From: Sphingobium ummariense RL-3
GTDB lineage: Bacteria > Pseudomonadota > Alphaproteobacteria > Sphingomonadales > Sphingomonadaceae
Direction of reading: 5' to 3'
Length of the DNA: 64,000 nt
NCBI RefSeq assembly: GCF_000447205.1
Contig: NZ_AUWY01000120.1
Coordinates: forward strand, 124,001 to 188,000
Shown: in pieces, positions 15,657 to 24,099 of the stretch
Numbering within the stretch: the stretch's first letter is position 1
How the letters are laid out: every line of letters starts with the position of its first letter
The notes under the pieces: model-generated
What the model was told of the DNA's origin: nothing
Database searches by the model: none
The model's input: only the letters and a program-made list of their open reading frames with translations
Position numbers and translations under genes: made by a program

Positions 15657-18272
15657 TCAGAACTTGAAGTCGATGCGAGCGTAATAGTAGCCGCCCGCCG
15701 TGCTGTAGGGGCCATGACCATAGGGGCTGTCATAGGCACCAGAGCCGTTGATATAGGGCGACTGGCCGACGGGCACGGTCACGCCCGTCAGCAGCTTGGG
15801 CACCTCCGGCTTCTTGTTGAACAGGTTGTTCGCGCCCACCGAGAAGGTGACGGCGTCGGTGAAGTCGTAGCTTGCCTCGAGGTCGGTGATCGGGGCTGCC
15901 TTGACCACGCCGTTGAAGTAGAGCTGGTTCGCTCCGCCGGCGGCGTCCGGAATGAGGAAGCCGCCCTGCGGAACGACGATGTTCCCGCTGCTGTCCCGCG
16001 CGGTGAAGCCCGGCCGAACCAGCATGCTGGTCTTGCCATAATAGGTTTCGCGCAGGTTCAGCGAGAACGGGCCGCTCTTGAACAGGGCGCTCGCGACGAT
16101 TTTGTAGTCCGGCGTCGAGTCCTCGATATTGCTTTCCGACGCCGCGTTGAACAGCGGATAGCCGACCTGATTGTTGGTGATCTTGGTCTTGTTGTAGTTC
16201 GCGTTGAGCGACAGGTTGAGCGTGCCGAAATCGAGCGCGACTGGGTAGCTGGCGGAGAAGTCGATGCCCCACGTCCGGGTGTCGATGCCGTTGGTGAAGC
16301 TCTGCACGCCCACGGTCTGCAGTGCGGTGTCGAGCACGATGCCCGCCGCCGCCAGTGCATCGAAAATCGCCGCCGCGCCGGGCTGGATCACGCCACCCTG
16401 GACCGCATTGCGCGATGCGGTCGCGGTGATGCGGTCCTTGATCTTGATGAGATAGGCATCGACCGTAATCGCGAGCTTCGGCACCGGCCGCAGCACGATG
16501 CCGCCCGAGAAGTTCTTCGACTTTTCCGGACCCAGGGGACCGAAGCCGAGCAGCTGCGCGGCCGGCGTGCCGGCGGGTAGCTGGGCAACGGCGCTGGTCG
16601 GGCCAACGTTGATCGTCGAATATTTCTGTTCGGCAAGCGTCGGGGCGCGGAAGCCGGTGCTGGCCGTGCCGCGGATCGCAAAGGCATCGCTGAAGTCGTA
16701 GCGTGTCGTGATCTTGCCGATCAGCGTGTCGCCGAAGTCCGAATAGTCCTCGTAGCGGCCCGCGATGTCAACGCTCCAGCCATCGACCGGCTCCGCGATG
16801 AAGTTCACGTAGCCAGCCTTGGAATTGCGGGTGTAGCGTCCGGCGTCGGTGGACTTGTAGCCGGGGAATGATTGCACGCCCGTCTTGTAGGTCGAGTAGA
16901 AATCACCCTCGACGATCTCGTACATGTCCTTGCGATATTCGCCGCCGAAGGCGAAGGTTAGAGGCCCGGCCATGCCGACGTCGAATTCCCTGCGGATGTC
17001 GGCGTTGATCGTCGTCTGGCTCAAGCGGAAGCCGCCGTCATAAGCCTTATCGGGCGTGTTGGGTACGCCGATGCCGGCGCGCGCTGCTGCATAGCTTTCC
17101 TGCCAGACTTCGCGATGGGCTGACCTTTCGGTCCAGATCTCGTTCTTCTGGTAGCCATAGGTGCCGCTGAGGTCGTAGTTCCAGTCGCTCCCGAACTCGC
17201 CTTTTGCGCCGATGGTGAAGCTGTATTCATCTTCGATCACATGCTGGAGCGGCACCATGCCCCACACGCCGGTATCGCTGTAACAGATCGAGGGATCGTA
17301 GGCCGCAGGAGTTACGCTGCCGCCGAGGTTGCCGGTTTCGTAGCAGATGCGCTTGGGATGGCGGTAGCCCTGCTTGGCCCAGCCTTCGCGGCGGGCATAA
17401 TCGCCGAAGCTGTACAGTTCCACGCCACCGAAATCATAGCCCATATTGTAGAAGGCGACGTTGAGCCTCGATTTGGGCTGGCCGCCATTGATATTGGCCA
17501 GCGCATCGCCGGTAAGGTTGGACCATTGCGCCGGCGCGTTGGGCTGAAGCGTACCGTCGGGCTTCGTGACCTGGACCTGGCCCTTGCCTAGCGTGGTGTA
17601 GTCCTGGCGCCGATGGAACAGCGTCAGGTCGAAATAGCCATCCTCGCCCAGCTTGAAGCCGACATTGCCCGAAGCCGAGAAGAGTTCGCCCTGGCTGTTA
17701 TAATATTGCCCTCCGGTGACCTTGAACGTGCCGCCGTCGGTCTGATCCTTCAGGATGAAGTTGATCACGCCGGCGATGGCGTCGGTGCCGTAGACGGCCG
17801 CAGCACCTTCCTGGAAAACCTCGACGCGCGAGATGGCGTCCGGCGGAATCAGGTCGATGCTGGGGGCGGCGGAACCGGAGAAGGCGCCGAGCACCTGGAG
17901 GATGCCGTTGCCGTGACGGCGCTTGCCATTGACCAGGACCAGCGTGTGGTTCGGGCTGAGGCCACGCAGGCGGGCCGACAGCGAGAAACTGGACATGTCG
18001 GTGCCCTGCGTCTGCGCCGTGAAGCTCGGTACTATCTGGGTCAGCACCTGGTTGAGGTTCGGCTGGCCGACGTGGCTGATGGCTTCTTCGCTCAGCACCT
18101 GGATCGGCGCGGCGCTTTCGGCGGCTGACATGCCCACGGCACGGGTGCCGGTGACGATGATGGCGGTGCCGTCATCGGCCTGCGGCGCCTGTTGCGGCTC
18201 TTGTGCGGCTGCACAGGCCGACCAAGACGATGCGAGGATGAGTGATAGGCGAAGTGCGGAAAATCTCGTCAT
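15657..18272 (-). CDS. TonB-dependent outer-membrane receptor
   Basis: An 871-residue receptor. It has a signal peptide (to about AAAQ at residue 24), a plug domain (about 45-165, with AIIVTGTRAVG, LVLVNGKRRHGNGI and AVYGTDAIAGVINFILK) and a 22-strand barrel ending in the aromatic YYYARIDFKF. It should bring a small, non-siderophore nutrient across the outer membrane using TonB energy. It is the first gene of the cluster with the exported RidA, amine oxidase, cytochrome c and PLP enzymes, so the nutrient is probably an amine, amino acid or peptide. ATG at 18272 has an AGGGGG ribosome-binding site. Confidence 0.92.
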   Translation of the reverse strand: MTRFSALRLSLILASSWSACAAAQEPQQAPQADDGTAIIVTGTRAVGMSAAESAAPIQVLSEEAISHVGQPNLNQVLTQIVPSFTAQTQGTDMSSFSLSARLRGLSPNHTLVLVNGKRRHGNGILQVLGAFSGSAAPSIDLIPPDAISRVEVFQEGAAAVYGTDAIAGVINFILKDQTDGGTFKVTGGQYYNSQGELFSASGNVGFKLGEDGYFDLTLFHRRQDYTTLGKGQVQVTKPDGTLQPNAPAQWSNLTGDALANINGGQPKSRLNVAFYNMGYDFGGVELYSFGDYARREGWAKQGYRHPKRICYETGNLGGSVTPAAYDPSICYSDTGVWGMVPLQHVIEDEYSFTIGAKGEFGSDWNYDLSGTYGYQKNEIWTERSAHREVWQESYAAARAGIGVPNTPDKAYDGGFRLSQTTINADIRREFDVGMAGPLTFAFGGEYRKDMYEIVEGDFYSTYKTGVQSFPGYKSTDAGRYTRNSKAGYVNFIAEPVDGWSVDIAGRYEDYSDFGDTLIGKITTRYDFSDAFAIRGTASTGFRAPTLAEQKYSTINVGPTSAVAQLPAGTPAAQLLGFGPLGPEKSKNFSGGIVLRPVPKLAITVDAYLIKIKDRITATASRNAVQGGVIQPGAAAIFDALAAAGIVLDTALQTVGVQSFTNGIDTRTWGIDFSASYPVALDFGTLNLSLNANYNKTKITNNQVGYPLFNAASESNIEDSTPDYKIVASALFKSGPFSLNLRETYYGKTSMLVRPGFTARDSSGNIVVPQGGFLIPDAAGGANQLYFNGVVKAAPITDLEASYDFTDAVTFSVGANNLFNKKPEVPKLLTGVTVPVGQSPYINGSGAYDSPYGHGPYSTAGGYYYARIDFKF

Positions 18273-18498
18273 TCATGCCCCCTGTTTTGCATTTTTTGAC
18301 AAGGGGGCTAACGAGGTAAGTGCGGAAATCCGCTATTGCGGCGCACAAATTTTACAGAAAAGTGAATTGTGTCCGGTGACTTCCGGAAGGTTTGGCGAAT
18401 ACGCATCACGATGATTGTCAGGCCGTGATCGCATTGCTTTCATTATCTTTTGTGATGTGGCATGGCGGTTTTTCTACTGGCGCTCGTCTTTATCCCAT

Positions 18499-19125
18499 TC
18501 AGCTCTTCACGGCGGCCTCGAGCAGGGCCTGGCCTTCCTTGCTGCTCCAGTCCATCGCGCCGACGATCCGAAGCATCTCCTTGCCCTGTGCGTCGTAGAG
18601 GACGGTCGTAGGCAGCTGCGCCGCGCCATAATGCTGGGCGAGACGGTTTTCCGGATCCACCCAGCCCTTCAGATGGGCGAGCTTCCTCTGCTTGAAGAAG
18701 GGGGCGATGACTTTCTGACCCTGGATATCCTGGGAGACGGTCAGCACGGCGAGGCCGCGCGCGCTGTATTCGGCGGCGACCTTGTCGAGCTCCGGCATCT
18801 CGGCGACGCAGGGCGCGCACCAGGTGGCCCAGAGATTGACGAGCACCGGCTTGCCCGCGAAGTCCTTCAGGCTCGCGTCGCCGCCGTCGGGATCCTGGAA
18901 GGCGATGTCCGGGGCGGGCGTGCCGGCCTTCGACCGGTCGATCGAATAGGCGAAGGCGCCGCCGCCGTTCTGTCCGCCGCTTTCGCTGGCGCCCTGCACC
19001 TCCTCGCTGCCCGGCGGAACCTGAGCCGCGGCGTTCGCCGCCGCTTGCTCCTTGGGCGGCGATTGCCTATCGCACGCGGCGAGGCCCGCCAGCAGGAGCA
19101 GTGTCATTACGGATCGCGAGGACAT
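18499..19125 (-). CDS. TlpA-like thioredoxin-fold lipoprotein
   Basis: A 208-residue periplasmic thiol-disulfide protein. A lipoprotein signal ends at Cys18 ([11 protein letters not shown]), a low-complexity Ala/Gly/Glu linker follows (about 20-65), and then a TlpA/ResA-type thioredoxin domain with the redox motif WATWCAPC and the cis-proline segment [17 protein letters not shown]. Such proteins reduce disulfides of periplasmic targets, for example in cytochrome c assembly. The ATG at 19125 is favoured because it gives a positively charged start to the signal; ATG at 19107 is the alternative. The start codon overlaps that of argH on the other strand, so no separate promoter region exists between them. 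Confidence 0.88.
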   Translation of the reverse strand: MSSRSVMTLLLLAGLAACDRQSPPKEQAAANAAAQVPPGSEEVQGASESGGQNGGGAFAYSIDRSKAGTPAPDIAFQDPDGGDASLKDFAGKPVLVNLWATWCAPCVAEMPELDKVAAEYSARGLAVLTVSQDIQGQKVIAPFFKQRKLAHLKGWVDPENRLAQHYGAAQLPTTVLYDAQGKEMLRIVGAMDWSSKEGQALLEAAVKS

Positions 19126-20521
19126 GAGCAAGGTTTCCAGCTCCAACAGCATGTGGGGCGGCCGTTTCGCGGGCGGCCCGGCTTCGGTCATGCGGGAGAT
19201 AAATGCCTCGATCCCCTTCGACAAGCGATTGTGGAAGCAGGACATCGCCGGGTCCAAGGCGCATGTCGCGATGCTGGCGAAACAGGGCATCGTCGAGGGC
19301 GAGGACGCGCAGGCGATCACCGAGGGACTGAACCGCATCGCAGCCGAATATGAGGCCGACGGCGTGCCGGTGAACATGGATCTGGAAGACATCCACATGG
19401 TCACGGAATCGCGCCTGGCCGAACTGATCGGGCCGGCAGCCGGCCGGCTGCACACGGCGCGGTCGCGCAACGATCAGGTGGCGACCGATTTCCGCCTGTG
19501 GGTGCGCGATGCCATCGACGAGGTGCAAGCGGGGCTGGAAGCGCTGCAGGCGGCGCTGCTGGCGCGGGCGGAGGAACATGTCGGGGCGGTGATGCCGGGT
19601 TTCACCCATCTGCAATCCGCGCAGCCGGTGACGCTGGGGCATCACCTGATGGCCTATTTCGAGATGATCCGGCGCGATCGCAGCCGCTTCGCTGACGCAC
19701 GGGCGCGGATGAACGAATGTCCGCTCGGCGCGGCGGCGCTGGCGGGGACGGGGTTTCCCATCGACCGGCACGCGACGGCGGCGGCGCTGGGCTTCGACCG
19801 GCCGACCGACAACAGCCTGGACAGCGTGTCGGACCGCGACTTCGCGCTCGACTATCTGATGGCGGCCACCCAGTGCAGCCTGCACCTGTCGCGCCTGGCC
19901 GAGGAGTTCATCATCTGGGCGAGCCAACCCTTCGGCTTCGTCAAGCTGCCCGACGCCTATTCGACCGGCAGCTCGATCATGCCGCAGAAGCGCAATCCCG
20001 ACGCGGCCGAGCTGGTGCGGGGCCATGCCGGGCGCATCATGGGCTGCATGACCGCGCTGTGCGTGACGATGAAGGGGCTGCCACTGGCCTATTCCAAGGA
20101 CATGCAGGACGATAAGCCGCCGGTGTTCGAGGCGCATGACCTGCTGGGCCTTTCCATCGCGGCGATGACCGGCATGATCGGCACCGTGACGTTCCGCACC
20201 GACCGGATGCGCGCTCTGGCGGAGAGCGGCTTCGCGACCGCCACCGACCTGGCGGACTGGCTGGTGCGCGAGGCGAACGTGCCGTTCCGCGAGGCGCATC
20301 ACATCACCGGGCGCGCCGTGGCGGCGGCGGAGGCGGCGGGAACGCCGCTCGCCGAACTGTCGATCGAGACGTTGAAGGCCATTGACCCGCGCATCGACGA
20401 TCGCATCTATGCCGTGCTGACGGTCGATGCGTCGGTCGCCAGCCGCAGGAGCCATGGCGGCACCGCGCCGGACCAGGTTCGCGCCCGCATCGCGCAGGCG
20501 CGGGAGGAGATGAGCCGATGA
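19124..20521 (+). CDS. argH: Argininosuccinate lyase
   Basis: A 465-residue enzyme that splits argininosuccinate into arginine and fumarate. The signature [12 protein letters not shown] is present, and the N-terminus has the usual [11 protein letters not shown] and the helix pair [15 protein letters not shown] at 19124 has a GAGG ribosome-binding site that lies inside the divergent tlpA-like gene; ATG at 19151 (MWGGRF) is a weaker alternative. Its stop overlaps the start of the following small lipoprotein gene (ATGA), and lysA follows, so arginine and lysine genes are in one unit. Confidence 0.96.
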   Translation: MSKVSSSNSMWGGRFAGGPASVMREINASIPFDKRLWKQDIAGSKAHVAMLAKQGIVEGEDAQAITEGLNRIAAEYEADGVPVNMDLEDIHMVTESRLAELIGPAAGRLHTARSRNDQVATDFRLWVRDAIDEVQAGLEALQAALLARAEEHVGAVMPGFTHLQSAQPVTLGHHLMAYFEMIRRDRSRFADARARMNECPLGAAALAGTGFPIDRHATAAALGFDRPTDNSLDSVSDRDFALDYLMAATQCSLHLSRLAEEFIIWASQPFGFVKLPDAYSTGSSIMPQKRNPDAAELVRGHAGRIMGCMTALCVTMKGLPLAYSKDMQDDKPPVFEAHDLLGLSIAAMTGMIGTVTFRTDRMRALAESGFATATDLADWLVREANVPFREAHHITGRAVAAAEAAGTPLAELSIETLKAIDPRIDDRIYAVLTVDASVASRRSHGGTAPDQVRARIAQAREEMSR

Positions 20522-20790
20522 CCCGAACGATCGCCAAGGGCGCTCTGCTGGCCGCGCTGCTGCTGGGCGTGGCGGCCTGCGGTGGCCGCCAGCCGCTGCG
20601 GCCGCTGAAGGACCAGAAGCTGCCGGCCGTGCCGATCGGCGCCGCAACCGCGCCCACGGCGCAGGACCTGACCACCGCGCCCAGCCAGGCGCGGCCGGAA
20701 CGCAATGTGGAACTGCTGACCCAGTCGCGCCAGCGCGACGCCGATCCGTTCGACCTGCCGCCGCCCAGCAACCCCGACGAGAACCCTTAA
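20518..20790 (+). CDS. Small lipoprotein resembling LptM (YifL)
   Basis: A 90-residue lipoprotein with lipobox VAAC at Cys21 followed by GGRQPLRPL, which resembles the CGLKGPLYFPP start of E. coli LptM. The rest is Pro/Ala/Gln-rich and probably disordered. LptM helps the LPS translocon LptD fold and form the right disulfides. In E. coli its gene also lies in the lysine/diaminopimelate region (beside dapF), and here it sits between argH and lysA. The assignment rests on the short motif and the context, so it is tentative; LptD itself is encoded at 54016-56292. Confidence 0.6.
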   Translation: MTRTIAKGALLAALLLGVAACGGRQPLRPLKDQKLPAVPIGAATAPTAQDLTTAPSQARPERNVELLTQSRQRDADPFDLPPPSNPDENP

Positions 20791-20800
20791 GGACCGCCAG

Positions 20801-22066
20801 TTGGACCATTTCGACTATGTGGACGGCGCCATGCATGTGGAGCAGGTGCCGATGGAGGCCATCGCCGCCGCGGTGGGCACGCCCGTCTATGTCTATTCGA
20901 CCGCGACCCTGAGCCGCCATGTAGGGGTGTTCCGCGAGGCGCTGTCGGCGCTGGAGAACCCGCTGATCGCCTTCGCGGTCAAGGCCAACCCGAATGCGGC
21001 GGTGCTCGCCACGCTGGGAAGGCTGGGCCTGGGCGCGGACGTGGTGTCGGGTGGCGAGCTGCTGCGCGCCATTGCGGCGGGCATCCCGGCCGATCGCATC
21101 GTCTTTTCCGGCGTCGGCAAGACCGCCGAGGAGATGCGCGTCGCGCTGGAGAAGGGCATCTACCAGTTCAATCTGGAGAGCGAGCCGGAGGCAGAGATGC
21201 TGTCGGAGGTGGCGTTGTCCATGGGTCGGCGCGCACCGGTCGCCTATCGCATCAACCCGGACGTGGACGCGGGCACCCATGCCAAGATTTCCACCGGTAA
21301 GTCCGAGAACAAGTTCGGCATCCCCTATGACCGCGCGTTGGAGAGCTATGCCGCCGCGCGCGACCTGCCCGGCCTGGACGTGCAGGGGGTGGCCGTTCAT
21401 ATCGGCAGCCAGCTGACCGACCTCGCCCCGCTGGAGGCAGCCTTCGTCAAGGTCGGCGCGCTGATCGAGGCGCTGCGTGGCGCGGGACATGCGATCCGCA
21501 CCGCCGACTTGGGCGGTGGCCTGGGCGTGCCCTATGATCCGGCGCAGCCGATGCCGCCAAGCCCTGCCGACTATGGCGCGATGGTGACCCGCGTGACGCA
21601 GGGCTGGGACGTCCGCCTGATGTTCGAGCCGGGGCGCGTGATCGTGGGCAATGCCGGCGCGCTGCTGTCGCGCGTGGTGCGGGTGAAGCAGGGCGCGCAG
21701 GCGCCGTTCGTCATCGTCGATGCGGCGATGAACGACCTGCTGCGTCCCAGCCTCTACGACGCCTGGCACGACATTCGCGCCGTGCGGCCAGCGGGCGACA
21801 AGGCAAAGGCCAATGTCGTGGGGCCGGTGTGCGAGACCGGCGACACCTTCGCGATGGGCCGGGACATGGATGTGGTGCAGGCCGACGACCTGGTCGCCTT
21901 CATGACCGCCGGGGCCTATGGCGCGACCATGGCGAGCACCTACAACAGCCGGGCGCTGACGCCCGAGGTACTCGTGTCGGGCGACAAGTGGGCGGTGGTG
22001 CGCGCGCGGCCGCCGATCGAAGCGCTGATCGCGGGCGATTCCATTCCGGACTGGGTCGCGGACTGA
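20801..22066 (+). CDS. lysA: Diaminopimelate decarboxylase
   Basis: A 421-residue fold-type III PLP enzyme making lysine from meso-diaminopimelate. The PLP lysine is Lys61 in FAVKANPNA; VAVHIGSQLTDLAPLEAAF, the glycine-rich DLGGGLGVPY and GPVCETGDTFA follow. The start is TTG at 20801, chosen because an AAGGA ribosome-binding site sits seven bases upstream and MDHFDY is the usual family N-terminus; an ATG at 20831 would cut off the first strand. Its stop overlaps the next gene by one base. Confidence 0.95.
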   Translation: MDHFDYVDGAMHVEQVPMEAIAAAVGTPVYVYSTATLSRHVGVFREALSALENPLIAFAVKANPNAAVLATLGRLGLGADVVSGGELLRAIAAGIPADRIVFSGVGKTAEEMRVALEKGIYQFNLESEPEAEMLSEVALSMGRRAPVAYRINPDVDAGTHAKISTGKSENKFGIPYDRALESYAAARDLPGLDVQGVAVHIGSQLTDLAPLEAAFVKVGALIEALRGAGHAIRTADLGGGLGVPYDPAQPMPPSPADYGAMVTRVTQGWDVRLMFEPGRVIVGNAGALLSRVVRVKQGAQAPFVIVDAAMNDLLRPSLYDAWHDIRAVRPAGDKAKANVVGPVCETGDTFAMGRDMDVVQADDLVAFMTAGAYGATMASTYNSRALTPEVLVSGDKWAVVRARPPIEALIAGDSIPDWVAD

Positions 22067-22830
22067 TGCACAGCCTGCCCGTCTTCCTGCGGTTGACGGG
22101 GCGCCCCGTGATCCTGGTGGGCGACGGCGAGGCGGCGGACGCCAAGAGGCGGCTGCTGGAACGTGCGGGCGCGCAGGTGGTGGGCGAGGAGGCGCCGGCC
22201 GCGATCGCCATCGTTGTCGATGACGAGGAAGCGGTGGCCAGGCTGCGCGCGCGCGGCGTGCTGGTGAACGCGACCGACCGGCCGGACCTGTGCGATTTCA
22301 CCCTGCCTGCGATCGTGGATCGCAATCCGGTGCTGGTCGCCATCGGCACGGGCGGCGCCTCCGCCGGCCTTGCCAAGGCTCTGCGGCAGCGGATCGAGGC
22401 TGTGCTGCCCGAGGGATTGGGAAGGCTGGCGCTGGCTTTGAAGGGGGCGCGGCAGGCGATGCGCGCGCGCTGGCCCGACGCGGCCGGACGGCGGCGGGCA
22501 ATCGACGCCGCTTTGGCGGAAGGCGGGCTGCTCGACCCGTTGCGCGAGGGCGCGGCGGAGGCGGTCGAGGGCTGGCTTGCGGGCGGGGACGCTGCGGTCG
22601 GGACGGGGCTGGTCACCATCCGGCTTCTGTCCGATGATCCCGACGACCTTACGCTGCGCGCGGCGCGGCTGCTGGGGCAGGCGGACCGGGTCTATCACTG
22701 GCCCGGGGTGTCGGCGGCGATCCTGGACCGGGCGCGCGCGGACGCGATGCGGATCAGCGCGGAGGCACCGCCGGAAGAGAGTGGCGAGGGGCTTTGGCTG
22801 TGGCTGGAGCGGTCTGACGCTCAGCCCTGA
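22066..22830 (+). CDS. Siroheme synthase-like protein (precorrin-2 dehydrogenase) with vestigial methyltransferase tail
   Basis: A 254-residue protein. The NAD-binding domain (about 1-105, VILVGDGEAADAKRRLLERAGA, then VLVNATDRPDLCDFTLPAIVDR and IGTGGASAGLAK) and the dimerisation/chelatase domain (about 105-175) match the N-terminal half of CysG, which makes siroheme from precorrin-2 for sulfite and nitrite reductases. After this, residues about 180-232 (LVTIRLLSDDPDDLTLRAARLLGQADRVYHW) line up with the start of a uroporphyrinogen methyltransferase domain, but the glycine-rich GAGPGD loop is gone and the domain stops after about 50 residues. It overlaps lysA by one base and runs tail-to-tail into the response regulator (10-base overlap). 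Confidence 0.82.
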   Translation: MHSLPVFLRLTGRPVILVGDGEAADAKRRLLERAGAQVVGEEAPAAIAIVVDDEEAVARLRARGVLVNATDRPDLCDFTLPAIVDRNPVLVAIGTGGASAGLAKALRQRIEAVLPEGLGRLALALKGARQAMRARWPDAAGRRRAIDAALAEGGLLDPLREGAAEAVEGWLAGGDAAVGTGLVTIRLLSDDPDDLTLRAARLLGQADRVYHWPGVSAAILDRARADAMRISAEAPPEESGEGLWLWLERSDAQP

Positions 22831-23432
22831 GCGGCGTTCAGCCGTTCGATTTCATCATGCAGCGCCTGGATCGAGGAGACCAGGCGCGCGCGGTCCGCCT
22901 GCAGCGCCTCCAGCGCGTCGCGGGTCTCGCCCAACTCCACCGCGCGGCGGGCGATGCGCGCATCGAGTTCGGCATTGTGGCGACTGAGCGCGCCCAGCTT
23001 TTCCGCACGGGCATGGACATGGCGCAGCCGCGCGTCGAGCAGGTCGAAGTCGATCGGCTTCAGGACATGGTCGTCGGCGCCGGCATCCAGCGCCTCGACC
23101 GCCCACTGGCTGTCGAGCCGGCCCGCGATCATCACGAAACAGGCGTTGCCTGCAAGACCCGCGGCCCGGATCTTCTGCATCGTCGTGATCGGCGGGAGCA
23201 GGGTTAGGCCCCGGTCGATCAGGATGATGTCGACGGGCCGTGTCACCAGCAGCGCCAGCGGCGCGAAGCCGTTTTCCGCCACCGCGACATCGTAATTCAT
23301 ATGCGACAGGCGGCGCGCCAGCACCGCGCGCGCGGTCGGATCCTCATCGACGATCAGGACACGCAGCCGCCGCTGCGGCGCGCGGAATGCGGCCTGCTCG
23401 TCGGTGTCGCGGTTGCGCTTGAAGAATTGCAT
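22821..23432 (-). CDS. Response regulator receiver protein with coiled coil
   Basis: A 203-residue protein. A CheY-like receiver domain (about 22-140) has the acidic pair in VLIVDEDPTARAVL, the phosphoacceptor Asp in VDIILIDRGLTL, and the conserved Lys in DDHVLKPIDFDLLDARL. A C-terminal coiled coil (about 145-200, rich in ELDARIAR, ELGETRDALEALQADRARL) replaces a DNA-binding domain. It therefore probably acts through protein contacts. No partner histidine kinase is in this window. The cognate pathway is unknown; motility or division-related single receivers are common in this group. Confidence 0.85.
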   Translation of the reverse strand: MQFFKRNRDTDEQAAFRAPQRRLRVLIVDEDPTARAVLARRLSHMNYDVAVAENGFAPLALLVTRPVDIILIDRGLTLLPPITTMQKIRAAGLAGNACFVMIAGRLDSQWAVEALDAGADDHVLKPIDFDLLDARLRHVHARAEKLGALSRHNAELDARIARRAVELGETRDALEALQADRARLVSSIQALHDEIERLNAAQG

Positions 23433-23574
23433 GGGCGGTCCTCCTGCCGTCCGCGACCCTAGAAAAGCATGGCAAAGAAAAGGTTAATGCCCGGCCGAGC
23501 GATTAACGGATTTAATGGGTTCCGCCCTGTCCGCTGCATAGCCTGTTCCTGACAATGCAATGGAGGAGACCAAC

Positions 23575-23715
23575 ATGCAGGAAGACATCACCCAGCTTTC
23601 GATCGAGGACATCGTGGATTTCGGCGAGACGGCTGGCCTGTTCGGGCTGGGCGTGGGCGACGCGCTGGAGATCGGCCTGATGGACGTCGTGATCGCGGTC
23701 ATCAGCCGTCCGTGA
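23575..23715 (+). CDS. 46-residue peptide of unknown function
   Basis: A very short gene with an excellent ribosome-binding site (GGAGGAG at 23562-23568). The peptide starts with an acidic stretch (MQEDITQLSIEDIVDFGE) and ends in a Gly-rich hydrophobic stretch (TAGLFGLGVGDALEIGLMDVVIAVISRP). I do not recognise it. The last stop overlaps a GTG (GTGA) that would start the following gene, which now looks broken. It could be a small membrane-active peptide, a regulatory peptide, or a ribosomally made precursor, but no modification enzyme is nearby. Confidence 0.55.
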   Translation: MQEDITQLSIEDIVDFGETAGLFGLGVGDALEIGLMDVVIAVISRP

Positions 23716-24099
23716 CCCTGGAGGCTTGGGCGCCGCTGTCGCAAGGGCGGAGGCGGTCGGCCTGATCCGGCCGTTTCTGCAGGACATCGGCTGGCTGACG
23801 GAGTTGCTGGAAGAAAGATGCCGGGCGATGGCGGCCGATCCGCTCCACCTGCGGCCCTTTCGCGCCACGCGCAGCGGCAGCGTGAGGCACCTGGTGCTTG
23901 CGCGGACCGAGAGGGTGTGGATGACGGCGACGGTCATCGACGCCGCGCCGCCTTCAGAAGCGAACGGGCGCGTGCAGTTTTCGGGGAGGAGCGCACGGGC
24001 GCGCCGGTGCCCGTGCTGGCGCGCGAATATGTCGCGCCTTCGGGCGGAGCTGGACCGTGGCTTCGACTGGCCGAGGCCGCGGACGGTGAAGGGCAGGGG
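23712..24099 (+). pseudogene. Frame-shifted gene remnant, family unknown
   Basis: Coding-like sequence appears in three successive frames. A GTG overlapping the upstream stop opens MTLEAWAPLSQG, then the frame moves to one containing AEAVGLIRPFLQDIGWLTELLEE and VRHLVLARTERVWMTATVIDAAP, and later to a third containing GAPVPVLAREYVAPSGGAGPWLRLAEAADG. Each piece has codon use like its neighbours, but none continues to a sensible C-terminus before the convergent TetR gene at 24100. At least two frameshifts and a 3' truncation are implied. Its former function is unknown; coupling to the 46-residue peptide suggests they worked together. Confidence 0.5.

Noticed and set aside
19067-21769. A 900-codon minus-strand open frame across argH and lysA
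   Set aside because: It is antisense to three well-recognised genes, and its translation is rich in His, Arg and Gln as expected for a shadow frame.
23503-23515. TTAA-N5-TTAA as a CtrA binding site
   Set aside because: The CtrA consensus needs seven bases between the half-sites; here there are five.
23575-23715. The 46-residue peptide as a lasso-peptide precursor
   Set aside because: The acidic leader and glycine look tempting, but there is no threonine at the leader's penultimate position, the core is too hydrophobic, and no transglutaminase- or asparagine-synthetase-like gene is nearby.
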